24,399 nt of DNA from JAXJQF01 sp036311285 (GCA_036311285.1 JAXJQF010000154.1:1-24399); one strand, 5' to 3'; positions 1 through 8,535 are shown, numbered from the stretch's first letter. The notes: generated by a model from the sequence alone, not told the origin. Numbers and translations are program-made.

Positions 1-2
1 GT

Positions 3-92
3 GTAGCTAACGCCGTAAAGAGTCCGGAGCTTAGATCAATACTAGCTGACTTAGAAAAGAATCAACTAGCAAATCTAGTGATGAAGGCTTAA
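3..92 (+). CDS. 3' end of an unidentified protein gene (partial)
   Basis: An open frame enters from the left edge and stops at TAA 90-92, giving 29 residues that end SILADLEKNQLANLVMKA. The composition (charged, helical, ordinary codon use) is that of a real C-terminus, and no stop interrupts the frame. I do not recognise the family from so short a tail. The next gene is on the opposite strand, so the two are convergent. The 117 bases between them are AT-rich and hold no clear terminator hairpin. Confidence 0.55.
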   Translation, partial: VANAVKSPELRSILADLEKNQLANLVMKA

Positions 93-209
93 TTTGGTAA
101 AAAATATATTTTATAGATTTTTATAGATCCAAAATAGCGGTTATCGATTATATTACGAACTCATTTGTAATTTTTAATTACATTAAAAGATATCTTATAC
201 AAAATACAC

Positions 210-1064
210 TTACTCTTTAATTACCTTTTGAGCCAATACACTAATTGATTCATCCTTAAAGCTGTCATTTTCTACCATAGCTTTAATCTCTTCAAATGAA
301 TACTTTTCAGGATATACAACTACATAACTTACATCACCTTCAGTTAAATAATTTGATTCTCCAAATTCTGTGTATCTTGTTGCACCAATACTAAATAACG
401 CATATTGAGGATAATTACATTCCTTTAAATATAAAGAGATTTCTTCTGCAGGACCTTCGTCCTTTTGGTTATTCATCTTATCCATGATCCAATTCAATAA
501 AGTTTGATACATGTAGCTGTAATCACGTGCAAAACTATCAACACCATACACAAATAGTTCATTATTTCTCTTTAAAAAGCAACTAATTTTGTATGTATGA
601 ATTACACCATTTTCATCAAATCTATCAACTGGAATTAAATTTGAAGCATACCCCTTGGTTAACGCTCCCCAATTTTTCTTCTGACTAATCTTTTGAGCAC
701 CTTGAACACGTATAGAACAATCATTATATGCACCAAAATACTTTGGAACGATATTAACCACCTTTCCATCTTCATAAATAATTTCACTTAACAACCCAAT
801 TTCAGGTTCAATTTGTAGATTACAATTTTCTCTATTAGGATATACTAAAGTATCTGATGACAAAGGGAATACATTTATAACTGAATTATATTGACTTGGT
901 TTTTCTGATGGTAAATAGAACGGAAATAAAGCTTTAGGAGCTTTAGCATCTGTTACCTTAACCTTTTGAAAATCAACAGCCTCCCCTGCTTGTTCTAAAT
1001 GCCCCGCAAAGTTTCCTGCAACACCTAAACCTACAATCTTATTAAAATCTAAATCAACAATCAT
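210..1064 (-). CDS. DUF5718-like conserved protein, possible FAH-type fold
   Basis: This is a 284-residue soluble protein with no signal peptide or membrane segment. The N-terminal motif GLGVAGNFAGHLEQAGEA (residues 12-29) recalls the uncharacterised DUF5718 family; I make that match from memory. Residues 85-138 resemble the metal site of fumarylacetoacetate hydrolase-like enzymes: an E-x-E motif (Glu86 and Glu88 in IEPEIGLL), then YNDCSIR with Asp115, then a Lys137-Gly pair after a Trp. In that superfamily two Glu and one Asp bind Mg or Mn. The fold and any enzyme activity here are inference. The ATG start is preceded by AGGA seven bases upstream. It is divergent from endA across a 137-base gap and convergent with the partial gene at the left edge. 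No substrate can be assigned. Confidence 0.7.
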   Translation of the reverse strand: MIVDLDFNKIVGLGVAGNFAGHLEQAGEAVDFQKVKVTDAKAPKALFPFYLPSEKPSQYNSVINVFPLSSDTLVYPNRENCNLQIEPEIGLLSEIIYEDGKVVNIVPKYFGAYNDCSIRVQGAQKISQKKNWGALTKGYASNLIPVDRFDENGVIHTYKISCFLKRNNELFVYGVDSFARDYSYMYQTLLNWIMDKMNNQKDEGPAEEISLYLKECNYPQYALFSIGATRYTEFGESNYLTEGDVSYVVVYPEKYSFEEIKAMVENDSFKDESISVLAQKVIKE

Positions 1065-1201
1065 TTGGATATCCTAACTTTAAATATAAATTGTCTATAA
1101 TCTTAATTATTAAATATTTCACAACAATCTATTATATACTATTACAATAGATATCTTAACAATGATTTCAATTGAAAATCTAATACCACTTAGGAACCAA
1201 A

Positions 1202-1954
1202 ATGAACATTACAAAAAATTTTAATAACAGGAATTTAAAGCTAGCTGCACTATGCTTATCAACTGTAATCGTATCTCTTACTTTTCAAAATTTATGTATT
1301 GCCAATACAAATGGACAATCTTTCAATGAAGCAAAAAAGACTCTAACAACTATATACAGATACAACTCTGAACCTACTACTTTCTATTGCTCATGTCCTA
1401 TCAAATATGTAAGTAAAAAGAAAATGGTTCCTGACTTAAAAGCATGTAACTATACACCGGGAAAAATGGCGAATCGAGCTTCAAGAATAGAATGGGAACA
1501 TATCATGCCAGCTTCATGGCTTGGCAACCAACTTCTATGTTGGAAGAATGGAGGCCGAAAGAACTGTGCTAAAGAAAGTCAAGATTTTATTATTAGAGAA
1601 GGTGATATGCACAACCTTGTTCCAGCTATTGGAGAAGTTAATGCCCTTAGAAGCAACTACAGATATTCTATGCTTAATCAAGAAAGCAGTCTTAATGGTT
1701 GCAATTTCAAGATAAGCAACAGTAAACCCAAAGCTGTTGAACCAGATGATTCTGCTAAAGGCTTTGTTGCAAGAGCAATGCTATATATGTCAAACAAGTA
1801 TAATATTCATTTAAGTAAAACTCAGCAACAACTTATGAATAGTTGGAACCAAAAATTCCCGCCAACCAAATGGGAATGCACAAGAAATATGATGATAAAA
1901 GAATATCAAGGAAATGATAACCCGTTCATTACTGAAAAGTGTATCAATAAATAA
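1202..1954 (+). CDS. endA: Periplasmic endonuclease I (EndA/Dns)
   Basis: EndA is a non-specific, Mg-dependent nuclease of the periplasm that cuts double-stranded DNA and is related to Vibrio Dns/Vvn. Residues 1-34 form a signal peptide with likely cleavage after CIA. The catalytic block IEWEHIMPA (residues 96-104, with His100 as the expected general base) is followed by GGRKNCAK and GDMHNLVPAIGEVN (134-147, with Asn147 expected at the metal). The mature part has eight cysteines (63, 65, 82, 113, 122, 167, 226, 247), as in Vvn, where they form four disulfides. The length of 250 residues is slightly above that of E. coli EndA. TAGGA lies just upstream of the ATG. rsmE follows, as in E. coli, but a hairpin terminator at 2008-2044 separates them, so they are probably separate transcripts. 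Confidence 0.95.
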   Translation: MNITKNFNNRNLKLAALCLSTVIVSLTFQNLCIANTNGQSFNEAKKTLTTIYRYNSEPTTFYCSCPIKYVSKKKMVPDLKACNYTPGKMANRASRIEWEHIMPASWLGNQLLCWKNGGRKNCAKESQDFIIREGDMHNLVPAIGEVNALRSNYRYSMLNQESSLNGCNFKISNSKPKAVEPDDSAKGFVARAMLYMSNKYNIHLSKTQQQLMNSWNQKFPPTKWECTRNMMIKEYQGNDNPFITEKCINK

Positions 1955-2007
1955 CTTCTATCAACTATAAATATCATTTTTTATAATTAGCTATTATTTA
2001 GTATAAT

Positions 2008-2044
2008 GAACACGTAGTAATACTCATTATCTACGTGTTCTTTT
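2008..2044 (+). terminator. Intrinsic terminator after endA
   Basis: A perfect 10-bp stem, GAACACGTAG at 2008-2017 with CTACGTGTTC at 2031-2040, encloses a 13-base loop and is followed by TTTTAT. It lies 54 bases after the endA stop and before rsmE. Confidence 0.75.
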
Positions 2045-2151
2045 ATATTACATCCAAGAACACTAAGTAAATTACTAAAAATTTACTACATATCTATCGA
2101 TCATATTGATAATAAAGACTTTAGCACATTTAATTTTAAAGAGTAGATTCT

Positions 2152-2880
2152 ATGAGAAAAATAAGAATATACGAAGATACAGATATTATTGCAAACAATA
2201 CAATTGAGTTAGGTGAATCCGCTAGCAACCATGTTGCAAGAGTTTTACGCATGCAATGTGGAGAAGCTATTTATGTGTTTAACGGCACTGGAATAGAAGC
2301 TGAATGCATTATTACTCAAATAAATAAGAAGTCGGTAATTTGTAACGTTAAATCAATTGAAGAAGTAAAAAACGAATCTCCTTTAAACATTCATCTTGGT
2401 CAAGTTCTAAACAAAGGTGACAAGATGGATTTAATTGTTCAAAAATGTGTAGAACTTGGTGTTACTGAAATCACTCCTCTTGTATCACAAAGATGTAACA
2501 TCAAATTAACTGAAGATAGATTATTAAAAAAACAACAAACCTTACAAAAAATTGTAATTAGTGCATGCGAACAATGTGGTCGAGCTATAGTTCCAAAAAT
2601 TAACCCAATTATAGATATCGTAGATTTCGTAAAAGAAGGAGCTGATGAACTAAAGCTTACATTAAATCCATACGCAAAATTTAAAATTAAAGAGTTAGAC
2701 GTTAAAACTAAAAATATTAGATTACTAGTAGGACCTGAAGGTGGATTCAATGAGACTGAAACTAAGATGGCTGCAGATAACAACTATACCGACGTATTGT
2801 TAGGACCTAGAATACTTAGAACCGAAACCGCAGCCTTAGTTGCAATAAGTATCATTCAATCACAGTTCGGTGATATTTAA
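2152..2880 (+). CDS. rsmE: 16S rRNA (uracil(1498)-N(3))-methyltransferase RsmE
   Basis: RsmE methylates N3 of U1498 in helix 44 of 16S rRNA, using SAM, on the 30S subunit. The protein has 242 residues, the usual family length. An N-terminal PUA-like barrel (about 1-75; SNHVARVLRM at 25-34) precedes a SPOUT methyltransferase domain. The knotted SAM site is clear: KGDKMDLIVQKCVELGV (88-104), CEQCGR (139-144), LLVGPEGGF (191-199) and LGPRILRTETAALV (217-230). A GAG-containing ribosome site precedes the ATG. The pair endA-rsmE is conserved with E. coli, where gshB follows; here queF follows after 58 bases without a terminator, so rsmE and queF probably share a transcript. Confidence 0.95.
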   Translation: MRKIRIYEDTDIIANNTIELGESASNHVARVLRMQCGEAIYVFNGTGIEAECIITQINKKSVICNVKSIEEVKNESPLNIHLGQVLNKGDKMDLIVQKCVELGVTEITPLVSQRCNIKLTEDRLLKKQQTLQKIVISACEQCGRAIVPKINPIIDIVDFVKEGADELKLTLNPYAKFKIKELDVKTKNIRLLVGPEGGFNETETKMAADNNYTDVLLGPRILRTETAALVAISIIQSQFGDI

Positions 2881-2938
2881 ATTCCACTTTCATAAGTAAA
2901 TAACTAATTTCAAAATTAAAACACAATAGGAACCTTTT

Positions 2939-3778
2939 ATGACTTCAAAATATTCTGACATCTTAGGAAATTTAGAATTAGGGAAAAAAAGTAAATACAG
3001 TACTTCCTATGATCCTACTTTATTACAAACAGTACCTAGATCTTTAAATAGAGACTCTCTAAATATCCAGGTTCCATTTGTAGGTTATGACATATGGCAA
3101 TTATATGAGGTTTCTTTCTTAAACAATAAAGGGAAACCAATTGTTGCCATTGGAACAATTAAAGTTGATTGTACTTCTAGTTGCATAACTGAATCCAAGT
3201 CATTAAAACTATATTTAAACAGCTTTAACAACACTAAATTCGAAAACCTAAATGCTGTTGTAAACACCATCAAAAAAGACGTATCTGAAGCTTTAGGAGT
3301 TGATGTATTAGTTGAACTACATGAAGTATCTAATATTACTAACGAAATGCACACGTCAAATAGCGACGGGATTTTGCTAGATAATATAGATTGTGAAATA
3401 ACTGAATACAACGTTAACCCTGACTTACTTAAACAAGATAAAAACGCTGATATCGTTGAAGAAACATTAGTTAGCCACCTTCTAAAATCAAATTGCCTTA
3501 TCACTAATCAACCAGATTGGGGAACTGTTCATATCAAATATAAAGGTAAGAAGCTAGACCACGAATCAGTTTTAAAATACATCATATCTATGCGTAACCA
3601 TAACGAGTTCCACGAACATTGTGTAGAGCGTATCTTTACAGATCTTCAGAACAATACTGAGCTAGAAGAACTTTGTGTATGGGCTAATTATACTCGTAGA
3701 GGAGGTATTGACATAAATCCAATAAGAGCTTCAAACAAAGAGCTATTAGTCCCAATCTACAGACTAATTAGACAATAA
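2939..3778 (+). CDS. queF: NADPH-dependent 7-cyano-7-deazaguanine reductase QueF
   Basis: QueF reduces the nitrile preQ0 to the amine preQ1, the last free-base step of queuosine synthesis before insertion into tRNA; it is cytosolic. This is the long two-domain (E. coli-type) form: 279 residues with tandem T-fold halves. The QueF motif ESKSLKLYLNSFNNTKF lies at 85-101. The catalytic block LLKSNCLITNQPDWGTV (181-197) supplies the nucleophilic Cys186, which forms the thioimide, and Asp193. The block HNEFHEHCVERIF (221-233) carries the conserved His and Glu that contact substrate. RRGGIDINPIR follows near the C-terminus. TAGGA sits nine bases upstream of the ATG. No preQ1 riboswitch-like leader is visible. 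Confidence 0.95.
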   Translation: MTSKYSDILGNLELGKKSKYSTSYDPTLLQTVPRSLNRDSLNIQVPFVGYDIWQLYEVSFLNNKGKPIVAIGTIKVDCTSSCITESKSLKLYLNSFNNTKFENLNAVVNTIKKDVSEALGVDVLVELHEVSNITNEMHTSNSDGILLDNIDCEITEYNVNPDLLKQDKNADIVEETLVSHLLKSNCLITNQPDWGTVHIKYKGKKLDHESVLKYIISMRNHNEFHEHCVERIFTDLQNNTELEELCVWANYTRRGGIDINPIRASNKELLVPIYRLIRQ

Positions 3779-3972
3779 TTATCAGATTTACGTTTAAAAA
3801 TGATTTTTTATTTTGGTATTTACATTAGATCAATCCAATCTAATTAAATCTAAACAGTATATTGTGTTACAAAAGTAGCAAAGTGCTGGTTTTTATTTTG
3901 ATCAAAAGTTGCTTATAAACGATAATACTACAGTTATTTGAATATAAAACTATTATCTATAATGGATTCATA

Positions 3973-6189
3973 ATGCTTGAACATGTTTTTTTTGCAGTAC
4001 TGCTGCCTAGTTACCCACTAAATGTGATTGAGAATATTCCTCATCAAGTTATACAAGCGCAAGCATATGAATACTTAAATCCACATGAATGTATCGACCT
4101 AAACTTAAAATACATGGATACCCTAAACCAAGAGCTTCCATATAATAGGGTCGACAACTTCACAAACAGAATTTTTGCTTTAAATAGTCTTGCCTCATGT
4201 CAGCTTCTTACAAATCAATTAAAAGAAGCTGAAGAAAATATCACAATAGCAGATCAACTAAACGAACAATATGGCAATAAAGAAACTAAAATAGTTACAG
4301 GCTTTAATAAAAACAAAATACAGCTTATAGTTGATAACAAAAAGATTAAAAATCTAGAGTTTCCTGTTCACATTAATTCAAGTACGAAAAATAAAAGAAA
4401 CTTCAACTTAATCATTCTTTATGAAATAGCTAAGAACATTCATAATAAAGATTATTTAAAAGCGCACATGCTTATAAATCAGCAACTTGAAGATGAAAAT
4501 TACAAAAACTTGAGTGAAGAACACAAGTTTGCTATTCAAATGTATTCATACGAGTTGCATAACACCTTGCGTGATACAACCAAAGGGCAAGCACATCTTA
4601 ATCAAGCACTAGCAATATTAAATGATCATAAAAATATTTTCTTAAACGCTTGGTTAAGAAACATCTTAGCTGAAAGATACTTTAATGAATTGAATTATGC
4701 TAAGGCAACGTACAATCAAGAAATAGCTATTAGTATATGGAAAAAATATCCTAAAGAACAATTAAACTACATCAGTTCTTTAGTTAATCTAATAAAAATA
4801 CAAATACACGCTAACAATAAAGATTTTGCATATATGCTTTTAAACAGAGTTTATATGCAGCTTTCTGAAATCAAAGAGACAAATAAGATTATCACCATAA
4901 AAGGACAGTTAGCGAACTACTTTAATCAATTTAATGATTTTAAAATAGCAAAATCATTACTTGAAGATGTTATTAGCAAAACACACATAACTAAAAGCTC
5001 GACCATTGCAGAAATAGAGAATTATGTTAAAAATATTCTACATCTATCATACGCAAACATTGGTTTAGATAATTACATTGCTGCTCAAACTCAATTAGAT
5101 AGTATTGCAAATTACATAAAACAACTTAATCAAGATGTTCAAAATCAATACTTTAAACAATATGCCTTATTAAAATACAAGACTAAGAATTATCATAGAG
5201 CATACAACCATTTAAGCAAAATAAAACCTATAATACAACCAAACAATACAACTCAATATGTTTATGACTCTGTAGCTGATAACATTGTAATTAGTAGAAC
5301 AAAAACAACAGATCAAAACCTTCTTACCAAACTAAAAGAGAAGTACCAGTTAAAAAATATTAATGAATATAGCTATATGCTATATTTAACCGCAATAGTT
5401 TTATTTTTGATAATAGTTCTTATTTCTTTTAGATTATCGAACAATAACAAAAAATTGAACTATATCATCAATCAATTAATGGATAAGAACTCGCAAATAC
5501 CGAGTCATATAAACTCCGCTTCAGACTTCTATACATATATTGTTTCCATTGTTATGAAATACAATGAACAAAAAAATGATGAAAAAAAGTACCCCAACCA
5601 CCTTATTGAAGAAAAAGAAATTTACGCAATACACATTCCTGCTTTTTCAAATCTAGCAATCAAGAAGGGAAATGAATACAAAAATCGTATTGCAAGAATG
5701 TTTATCGATAAACTTAACTATAACTTCAATGCAAGCATGAAGTTCTTTAAGATTAATGATGAATTATTTACACTTATAACAAACCAAAATGGCGATTTTA
5801 CAACAAAAGACTCAAGTAATCACATAATTGCTACAATTGAATCCATATTAGCTGAATTAAGAATACAAGGTTTAATATCTGTTGGGTCTATTCCATACCC
5901 ATTCCTAAATAGAACTCCATATCAACTCCAAGTAAAAAAGATATATGAACTATTATTACTTGCTATATTGGGAGCTAGTGAATTATCTAAAATCAATAAT
6001 AAATCTGTATGGCTTCGTTTTAGAGCAACAAGCAACGAAAACAATCTTCTTTACAATGAACTTACTAGAAAAAATATCATTCAAGCGATAAAGGATAATG
6101 AAATTATAGTATCCTCATCCCATGATTGTCACAACCTTGATTGGGAAGCTATTACAGGCATTTCATTAAAAGATAGTCAAAACAAGTAG
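3973..6189 (+). CDS. TPR-like membrane sensor protein with degenerate GGDEF-like C-terminus
   Basis: This is a 738-residue protein that I cannot assign to a named gene. Residues about 30-460 are helical and Asn/Lys/Leu-rich with TPR-like pairs (for example LASCQLLTNQLKEAEENI at 73-90, and 229-252, 360-384). One strong membrane segment spans about 467-487 and is followed by Lys/Asn-rich residues, which predicts a periplasmic N-part and a cytoplasmic C-part. Residues about 545-685 keep the outline of a GGDEF domain: FFKINDELFTLI (591-602) sits where a FxRxGGDEFxxL strand would, ISVGSIPYP (635-643) matches the SIGVA strand, and ASELSKINNKSVWL (668-681) matches the final ALYxAKxxGRNxV helix. The GGDEF residues are absent, so cyclase activity is not expected. 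No strong ribosome site precedes the ATG, and the N-terminus lacks a typical signal peptide, so the start is uncertain. Confidence 0.8.
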   Translation: MLEHVFFAVLLPSYPLNVIENIPHQVIQAQAYEYLNPHECIDLNLKYMDTLNQELPYNRVDNFTNRIFALNSLASCQLLTNQLKEAEENITIADQLNEQYGNKETKIVTGFNKNKIQLIVDNKKIKNLEFPVHINSSTKNKRNFNLIILYEIAKNIHNKDYLKAHMLINQQLEDENYKNLSEEHKFAIQMYSYELHNTLRDTTKGQAHLNQALAILNDHKNIFLNAWLRNILAERYFNELNYAKATYNQEIAISIWKKYPKEQLNYISSLVNLIKIQIHANNKDFAYMLLNRVYMQLSEIKETNKIITIKGQLANYFNQFNDFKIAKSLLEDVISKTHITKSSTIAEIENYVKNILHLSYANIGLDNYIAAQTQLDSIANYIKQLNQDVQNQYFKQYALLKYKTKNYHRAYNHLSKIKPIIQPNNTTQYVYDSVADNIVISRTKTTDQNLLTKLKEKYQLKNINEYSYMLYLTAIVLFLIIVLISFRLSNNNKKLNYIINQLMDKNSQIPSHINSASDFYTYIVSIVMKYNEQKNDEKKYPNHLIEEKEIYAIHIPAFSNLAIKKGNEYKNRIARMFIDKLNYNFNASMKFFKINDELFTLITNQNGDFTTKDSSNHIIATIESILAELRIQGLISVGSIPYPFLNRTPYQLQVKKIYELLLLAILGASELSKINNKSVWLRFRATSNENNLLYNELTRKNIIQAIKDNEIIVSSSHDCHNLDWEAITGISLKDSQNK

Positions 6190-6271
6190 AATACGACTCA
6201 GAAATTCCTACAAAATTTAAGATACCAAAACAAACAATACAAATTCGTTAAAAATCAGGAAATTTAGAGAC

Positions 6272-6295
6272 AAAAAAAACAGCTCTTCGCTGCTT
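6272..6295 (-). terminator. Intrinsic terminator of the tRNA operon
   Basis: Read on the minus strand just after tRNA-Leu, AAGCAGC pairs with GCTGTTT (one G-T wobble) around a GAAGA loop, and eight T residues follow directly. Confidence 0.8.
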
Positions 6296-6303
6296 ATTCA
6301 AGA

Positions 6304-6387
6304 TGGTGCGGGAAGAGAGACTCGAACTCTCACACCTAGGGCGCCAGTGCCTAAAACTGGTGCGTCTACCAATTCCGCCATTCCCGC
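6304..6387 (-). tRNA. tRNA-Leu (anticodon UAG)
   Basis: The gene is 84 bases long with CCA encoded. The acceptor arms GCGGGAA and TTCCCGC pair perfectly. The anticodon stem CCAGT/ACTGG holds loop TTTAGGC with anticodon TAG. The extended variable arm and the GAGTTCGAGTCTC T-arm fit a class II leucine tRNA. It is the last gene of the four-tRNA operon, 3 bases from tRNA-His. Confidence 0.97.
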
Positions 6388-6390
6388 ACA

Positions 6391-6466
6391 TGGGGTGACT
6401 GATGGGGCTTGAACCCACGACAACCGGAATCACAATCCGGGACTCTACCAACTGAGCTACAGTCAC
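6391..6466 (-). tRNA. tRNA-His (anticodon GUG)
   Basis: The gene is 76 bases long with CCA encoded. The acceptor GTGACTG pairs with CAGTCAC and the discriminator base is C. The base encoded at 6467 is G on this strand, so the G-1 needed by histidyl-tRNA synthetase is genomically encoded opposite C73. The anticodon loop TTGTGAT gives GTG. Confidence 0.97.
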
Positions 6467-6482
6467 CACTACTGAGATAAAG

Positions 6483-6559
<77 letters not shown>

Positions 6560-6570
6560 ACTATTAAGAC

Positions 6571-6647
<77 letters not shown>

Positions 6648-6672
6648 ATTTCTTTTGTCTTAACGGGTGCAA

Positions 6673-6701
6673 ATAATATAATACTAGTTTATAATCGTCA
6701 A
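6673..6701 (-). promoter_or_regulatory. Sigma-70 promoter of the tRNA operon
   Basis: On the minus strand, TTGACG (6701-6696) and TATTAT (6678-6673) are separated by 17 bases. They are followed by the G/C-rich discriminator GCACCCG, the pattern of stringently controlled stable-RNA promoters. The predicted start lies about 20 bases before mature tRNA-Pro. Confidence 0.75.
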
Positions 6702-6812
6702 ATGTTTTTTTTAGAAAATGTAAAAAAAATTGTATTTTGTGTGGTTTTTAAACATTTTTATACTTTTTCTTTAAAACTAAAAAAAATAATAAAGACATAG
6801 GCATTAAGAAAA

Positions 6813-7649
6813 ATGGAAAACATAGACAACTTAGCAAGCATTATCATTACTTTTATTGGTTCTGGACTAGTTGCCGGATTTACAGCTGGATTATTAGGCA
6901 TTGGAGGTGGAATCATCTTTGTTCCAATGTTCTACTTTGTTTTCGGAAACTTATTACATATCCCTGAAAGTACCGCAATTGTTATGGCAACAAGTTCTTC
7001 ATTATTAACAATGATTCCAACCAGCTATACCTCGTGCATGTCACACTACAAAAAAGGGAACATCGATGTTTCAATATTAAAGTCATGGCTACCATTTTTA
7101 TTAACAGGTGTAATAATTGGCTCAATTACATCAAGCTTACATGGAGGAAAATGGTTAACTATTTTATTTGGAAGCATTCTGTTCCTATCTGCATTAAACA
7201 TGCTTTTCTTTTCCAAGCTATTTAGCAAAGAAAGAAATCTTCCTAAACTTCTTCCTGGACAAGCAATTATTGCAAGCACCATATCAACAGTTTCTGTTTT
7301 ATTAGGTATTGGTGGTGGAACACTTACTGTACCTACCCTATCCTTTTTTAATTACGACACAAAGAAAGCTGTAGGCATTTCATCTGCAGTAGGATTTATA
7401 ATTTGCCTTCCTGGTGCTATTGTTCACTTAATAACCGACATCATATCAGACGTTAAAATAGAAAACTCCCCACCTCTAACAATTGGTTATACATGTATTT
7501 TAGCGGTACTTTTTGTTATTCCTTTCTCTGTTATTACAGCCCCATTAGGTGTAAAAGTAAACAAAGCATTACCAGAAATTATAATTAAAAGAATCTTTGC
7601 AATATTACTAGTATTCACAAGTATTAAGATGATAGTAAGTGTGTTCTAG
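6813..7649 (+). CDS. TauE/SafE-family membrane permease
   Basis: This is a 278-residue inner-membrane protein with about eight hydrophobic segments and the internal duplication typical of TauE/SafE (COG0730) transporters: LLGIGGGIIFVPMFYF (27-42) and LLGIGGGTLTVPTLSFF (163-179), both with the GIGGG signature. Known members export or import small organosulfur or organic anions such as sulfite and sulfoacetate, but the substrate cannot be read from sequence, and no sulfur-metabolism gene lies nearby. It is divergent from the tRNA operon, and the gap (6702-6812) is very AT-rich. It closes with the hairpin at 7684-7712 and is convergent with the lipoprotein gene. Confidence 0.9.
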   Translation: MENIDNLASIIITFIGSGLVAGFTAGLLGIGGGIIFVPMFYFVFGNLLHIPESTAIVMATSSSLLTMIPTSYTSCMSHYKKGNIDVSILKSWLPFLLTGVIIGSITSSLHGGKWLTILFGSILFLSALNMLFFSKLFSKERNLPKLLPGQAIIASTISTVSVLLGIGGGTLTVPTLSFFNYDTKKAVGISSAVGFIICLPGAIVHLITDIISDVKIENSPPLTIGYTCILAVLFVIPFSVITAPLGVKVNKALPEIIIKRIFAILLVFTSIKMIVSVF

Positions 7650-7683
7650 AATATAACTAATTTTGTTTAATTAGAAATGTAAT

Positions 7684-7717
7684 AACACGACGTCACTTCT
7701 AAACGTCGTGTTTTATT
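7684..7717 (+). terminator. Intrinsic terminator, shared by convergent genes
   Basis: AACACGACGT (7684-7693) and ACGTCGTGTT (7703-7712) form a 10-bp stem with a 9-base loop, followed on the plus strand by a T-rich tract. The distal arm abuts the stop codon of the minus-strand lipoprotein gene, so the hairpin probably serves both directions, more strongly for the permease. Confidence 0.8.
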
Positions 7718-8276
7718 TTTCTGTTACCTCTAAAACATATTTGTTTATAACTATTGGAAAATCTACACTAAGAACATTTTTTGTTCTATGAGCTACATTG
7801 AAATTGACAGGAATTGTAATTTGAAAAACCTTATCTACAGGAACGCCAGAAACCTTCATCGTTTCTATTTTTTTCTCTAACGCAACCAAATATCTTAGTT
7901 CTTCATATCTTTTACTCTTTAATACATCAAACTTAGACTTTTCTTTCTCAAATTTCTTTTCTCCATATCGTGTTTTAAGCATTTTAAAAAGAGTATTTAT
8001 ATCAGTAGAAATATTTAAGCTTGCAGTACATGAAACAAACGAAGAAAAAGAATGCTTTTCCTTTACATCAGTTATAGAAACGCTTGAACTATTTTCATTA
8101 GCCAAAGATAATGAATATAAATGATGACTAAAGTTCTTTAATATTGAACTTTCAACTTCCTTTACATCACAAATGCCTTTATCACAGCCTGTAATTAATA
8201 CAAAACACGGTAAAATGAATAACCATAAATAAAAATTAGCAAATATCTTATTGATTATCATATCTTTCATATTCAT
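7713..8276 (-). CDS. Putative lipoprotein of unknown function
   Basis: This is a 187-residue protein. A hydrophobic stretch (about 15-29) ends in the lipobox LITGC, giving lipidation at Cys31. The residue after Cys is Asp, which in E. coli favours retention in the inner membrane. The mature part has two further cysteines (36 and 83), a Lys/Glu-rich helical middle (about 97-142) and a strand-rich C-terminus. I do not recognise a family. The start is uncertain because ATG codons at residues 1, 3 and 6 are all possible and no ribosome site is convincing. It is divergent from folD and convergent with the TauE/SafE gene, so it is probably transcribed alone. Confidence 0.75.
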   Translation of the reverse strand: MNMKDMIINKIFANFYLWLFILPCFVLITGCDKGICDVKEVESSILKNFSHHLYSLSLANENSSSVSITDVKEKHSFSSFVSCTASLNISTDINTLFKMLKTRYGEKKFEKEKSKFDVLKSKRYEELRYLVALEKKIETMKVSGVPVDKVFQITIPVNFNVAHRTKNVLSVDFPIVINKYVLEVTEK

Positions 8277-8437
8277 TTTTATAAATCTTTGTCATAATCA
8301 GTTCAAACACAACGATTATATTATGATTTCAACAATTATCGTTATCTAATTAATCCTATACATTAGTTTAACACTAGCAATATTACCTTAATTTTCACAA
8401 TTAAAACACTTTAAAAAATGTGATTAGCATAAAAAGA

Positions 8438-8468
8438 TTGATTAACTTTTGTTTGTATGTGATAAAAT
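8438..8468 (+). promoter_or_regulatory. Probable extended -10 promoter of folD
   Basis: TGATAAAAT (8460-8468) is an extended -10 element (TGn followed by TAAAAT). A poor -35 (TTGATT, 8438-8443) sits 19 bases upstream, so the extended element would carry most of the recognition. It lies about 68 bases before the folD ATG. Confidence 0.5.
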
Positions 8469-8535
8469 ACACGAATAATTTATCAAATCATCGATACAAA
8501 TTTATAAATATAAATTTAAAGTTAAGGAATTTTCA

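Noticed and set aside
2439..2783. Minus-strand open frame of 114 codons inside rsmE
   Set aside because: It lies wholly within a well-supported gene on the other strand and has no family-like sequence or ribosome site.
3958..3963. TATAAT just upstream of the TPR-like protein gene
   Set aside because: It is only 9 bases before the ATG, which would give an almost leaderless mRNA, and it has no good -35; more likely chance in AT-rich DNA, unless the true start codon is further downstream.
8415..8470. TGTGA half-sites upstream of folD suggesting CRP control
   Set aside because: Neither copy has a matching TCACA half at the required spacing, and one overlaps the likely extended -10 element.
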